Source: Herbiconiux sp.
GTDB lineage: Bacteria > Actinomycetota > Actinomycetes > Actinomycetales > Microbacteriaceae
Direction of reading: 5' to 3'
Assembly (NCBI RefSeq): GCF_004297105.1
Contig: NZ_SCVE01000006.1
Coordinates: forward strand, 248,001 to 312,000
DNA: 64,000 bases
Both the position numbers and the translations under genes were made by a program. Positions 62,837-64,000 of this stretch are shown piece after piece. Every line of letters begins with the position of its first letter. Within the stretch, counting starts at the first letter, position 1. The notes beneath the pieces were generated by a model. That model saw only the letters and a program-made list of their open reading frames with translations. It was not told where the DNA came from and ran no database searches.

Positions 62837-64000
62837 CTAGCTCTTGGTGATCTCGTAGTACAGCGGCACCGAGTTCCATCCGAACTCGACGTTCGAGACG
62901 GTCTCGCCGTAGCCACCGGTGACGTTCGAGTACCACAGCGGGATCGCCGGCAGGTCCTTCAGGAGGATCTCCTGGGCCTTCTGGAAGTCCTCGTTTGCGG
63001 TAGCCGAATCAGCGGTCGACGAGCCCTCCTGCAGCAGCGCGTCGAACTCGGGGTTCGAGTAGTCACCGTCGTTGGAGGAGGCGTTGGTCGCGTAGAGCGG
63101 GCCGAGGAAGTTGAACAGACCGGGGTAGTCGGCCTGCCATCCGGTGCGGAACGCGGTCTGGATCGAACGGTCGGTGATCGCGGTGCGAGCCTCGGCGAAG
63201 GTCGCGTACGGAGCGCCCGAGGCGTTGATGCCCAGAACGTTCTTGACGCTGTTCGACACGGCGTCGACCCACTCGGCGTGACCGCCGTCGGAGTTGTACG
63301 CGATCTGGAAGGTGCTGTCGCCCCACGGGGAGATGGCGTCGGCCTGGGCCCACAGCTTCTTCGCCTCGTCGGGGTTGTAGGCGAGCACGTCGGCGCCCTC
63401 GAGCGAGTCGCTCCAGCCGTCGATCACCGGGGAGGTGAAGTCGGAGGCCGGGGTGCGGGTGCCCTGGAAGATCACGTCGGTGATCTCGGGACGGTTGATC
63501 GCCATCGAGATTGCGGCGCGGCGGAGCTTGCCTTCTTCGTCATTGCCGAAGTGCGCGAGGCGCTCCGGGATCGTGAACGACTGGAAGATGGCCGCAGGCT
63601 GGTTCACAGCACGGTCGCCGAGGTCGTTCTGGTAGGTGCTGAACGCACTGGAGGGCACGGCGTCGAGCACATCGAGGTTGCCACCCAGGAGGTCGGCGTA
63701 GGCCGCATCCTCGCTTGCGTAGAAGACGATCGTGAGGCCGCCGTTCTGCGCCTTGCGGCCACCGTCGTACTGGTCGTTGACGACCAGGTCGATCTTCTCG
63801 TTGTGCGCCCACGCGGTGTCGCTCGCGAGCTTGTAAGGACCGTTGCCGACCGGGTTCTGACCGAACGCGTCCATGTCGGCGAACGCCGACTTGGGCAGCG
63901 GGTAGAAGGCCGAATAGCCGAGGCGCAGCGGGAAGTCGGAGCGCGCTTCCTTGAGGGTGACCGTGAAGGTCAGGTCGTCGACGACCTTGAGACCCGTGAG
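62837..64000 (-). CDS. Solute-binding protein of peptide ABC transporter (partial, 5' end outside window)
   Basis: The frame is open from the right edge to the stop at 62837, giving the last 387 residues. It contains family 5 binding-protein features: DDLTFTVTLKEARSDFPLRL, NPVGNGPYKLASD, and RRAAISMAINRPEITDVIFQGT. It captures peptides or similar solutes outside the cell for the OppB/C/DF-type system encoded downstream. The N-terminal lipoprotein signal lies beyond the window. An internal ATG at 63874 is not the start, because conserved sequence continues upstream of it. Confidence 0.92.
   Translation of the reverse strand, partial: LTGLKVVDDLTFTVTLKEARSDFPLRLGYSAFYPLPKSAFADMDAFGQNPVGNGPYKLASDTAWAHNEKIDLVVNDQYDGGRKAQNGGLTIVFYASEDAAYADLLGGNLDVLDAVPSSAFSTYQNDLGDRAVNQPAAIFQSFTIPERLAHFGNDEEGKLRRAAISMAINRPEITDVIFQGTRTPASDFTSPVIDGWSDSLEGADVLAYNPDEAKKLWAQADAISPWGDSTFQIAYNSDGGHAEWVDAVSNSVKNVLGINASGAPYATFAEARTAITDRSIQTAFRTGWQADYPGLFNFLGPLYATNASSNDGDYSNPEFDALLQEGSSTADSATANEDFQKAQEILLKDLPAIPLWYSNVTGGYGETVSNVEFGWNSVPLYYEITKS

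Overview
The window is a contiguous piece of a high-GC actinobacterial chromosome, most likely from the family Microbacteriaceae. The support is strong G/C bias at third codon positions, frequent GTG starts, and actinobacterial marker families (UPF0182, DUF3107, DUF3117, TatB, actinobacterial DapD, AdnAB). One gene order recalls the Mycobacterium tuberculosis Rv3193c-Rv3202c region: UPF0182, PDZ/Lon-like protease, DUF2342 metalloprotease, E1-like protein, UvrD-type helicase, NudC, AdnB, AdnA. The genus cannot be told from the window. About 56 genes are supported. Most other long reading frames are shadows caused by the base composition.

Layout. 1-2.2 kb: gene tail, a TetR repressor divergent from an NAD(P)-binding oxidoreductase with paired operators, and an initiator tRNA. 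2.3-9.1 kb: a LuxR-type response regulator and an unusual tandem sensor kinase, facing a translationally coupled GT2 glycosyltransferase/GH18 chitinase-like pair; the block is closed by a second, identical initiator tRNA. 9.2-31.4 kb: the conserved actinobacterial core listed above, with a MerR/SDR pair inserted. 31.5-41.7 kb: DEAD-box helicase, PHP phosphoesterase, aminopeptidase P, MgtE-N/CBS protein, DUF1003, Mrp, a lipoprotein, TatB, an O-methyltransferase and DUF3117. 41.8-49.3 kb: diaminopimelate (lysine and peptidoglycan) genes dapE, dapD and dapC with fdxA, a PIG-V-like mannosyltransferase, citrate synthase, and an intruding DUF559 nuclease gene. 49.3-59 kb: HerA-like ATPase, the EfeUOB iron-uptake operon under an IdeR/DtxR-like box with an MFS gene at its end, a lipoprotein and TypA/BipA. 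59.1-64 kb: an Opp/Dpp-type peptide ABC transporter, cut by the window edge.

The most unusual signal is a set of long imperfect palindromes that belong to several sequence families but share one architecture: arms of about 13-30 bp around a short loop. In this window, every gap of about 50 bp or more between convergent genes contains a palindrome or hairpin. One element lies in frame inside the adnB coding sequence. Two related elements bracket a DUF559/PD-(D/E)XK-type nuclease gene between dapD and gltA, and that gene reads into one of them at its 3' end. This resembles in principle the REP/RAYT and Rickettsia palindromic-element situations, and it is the best candidate here for an undescribed system.
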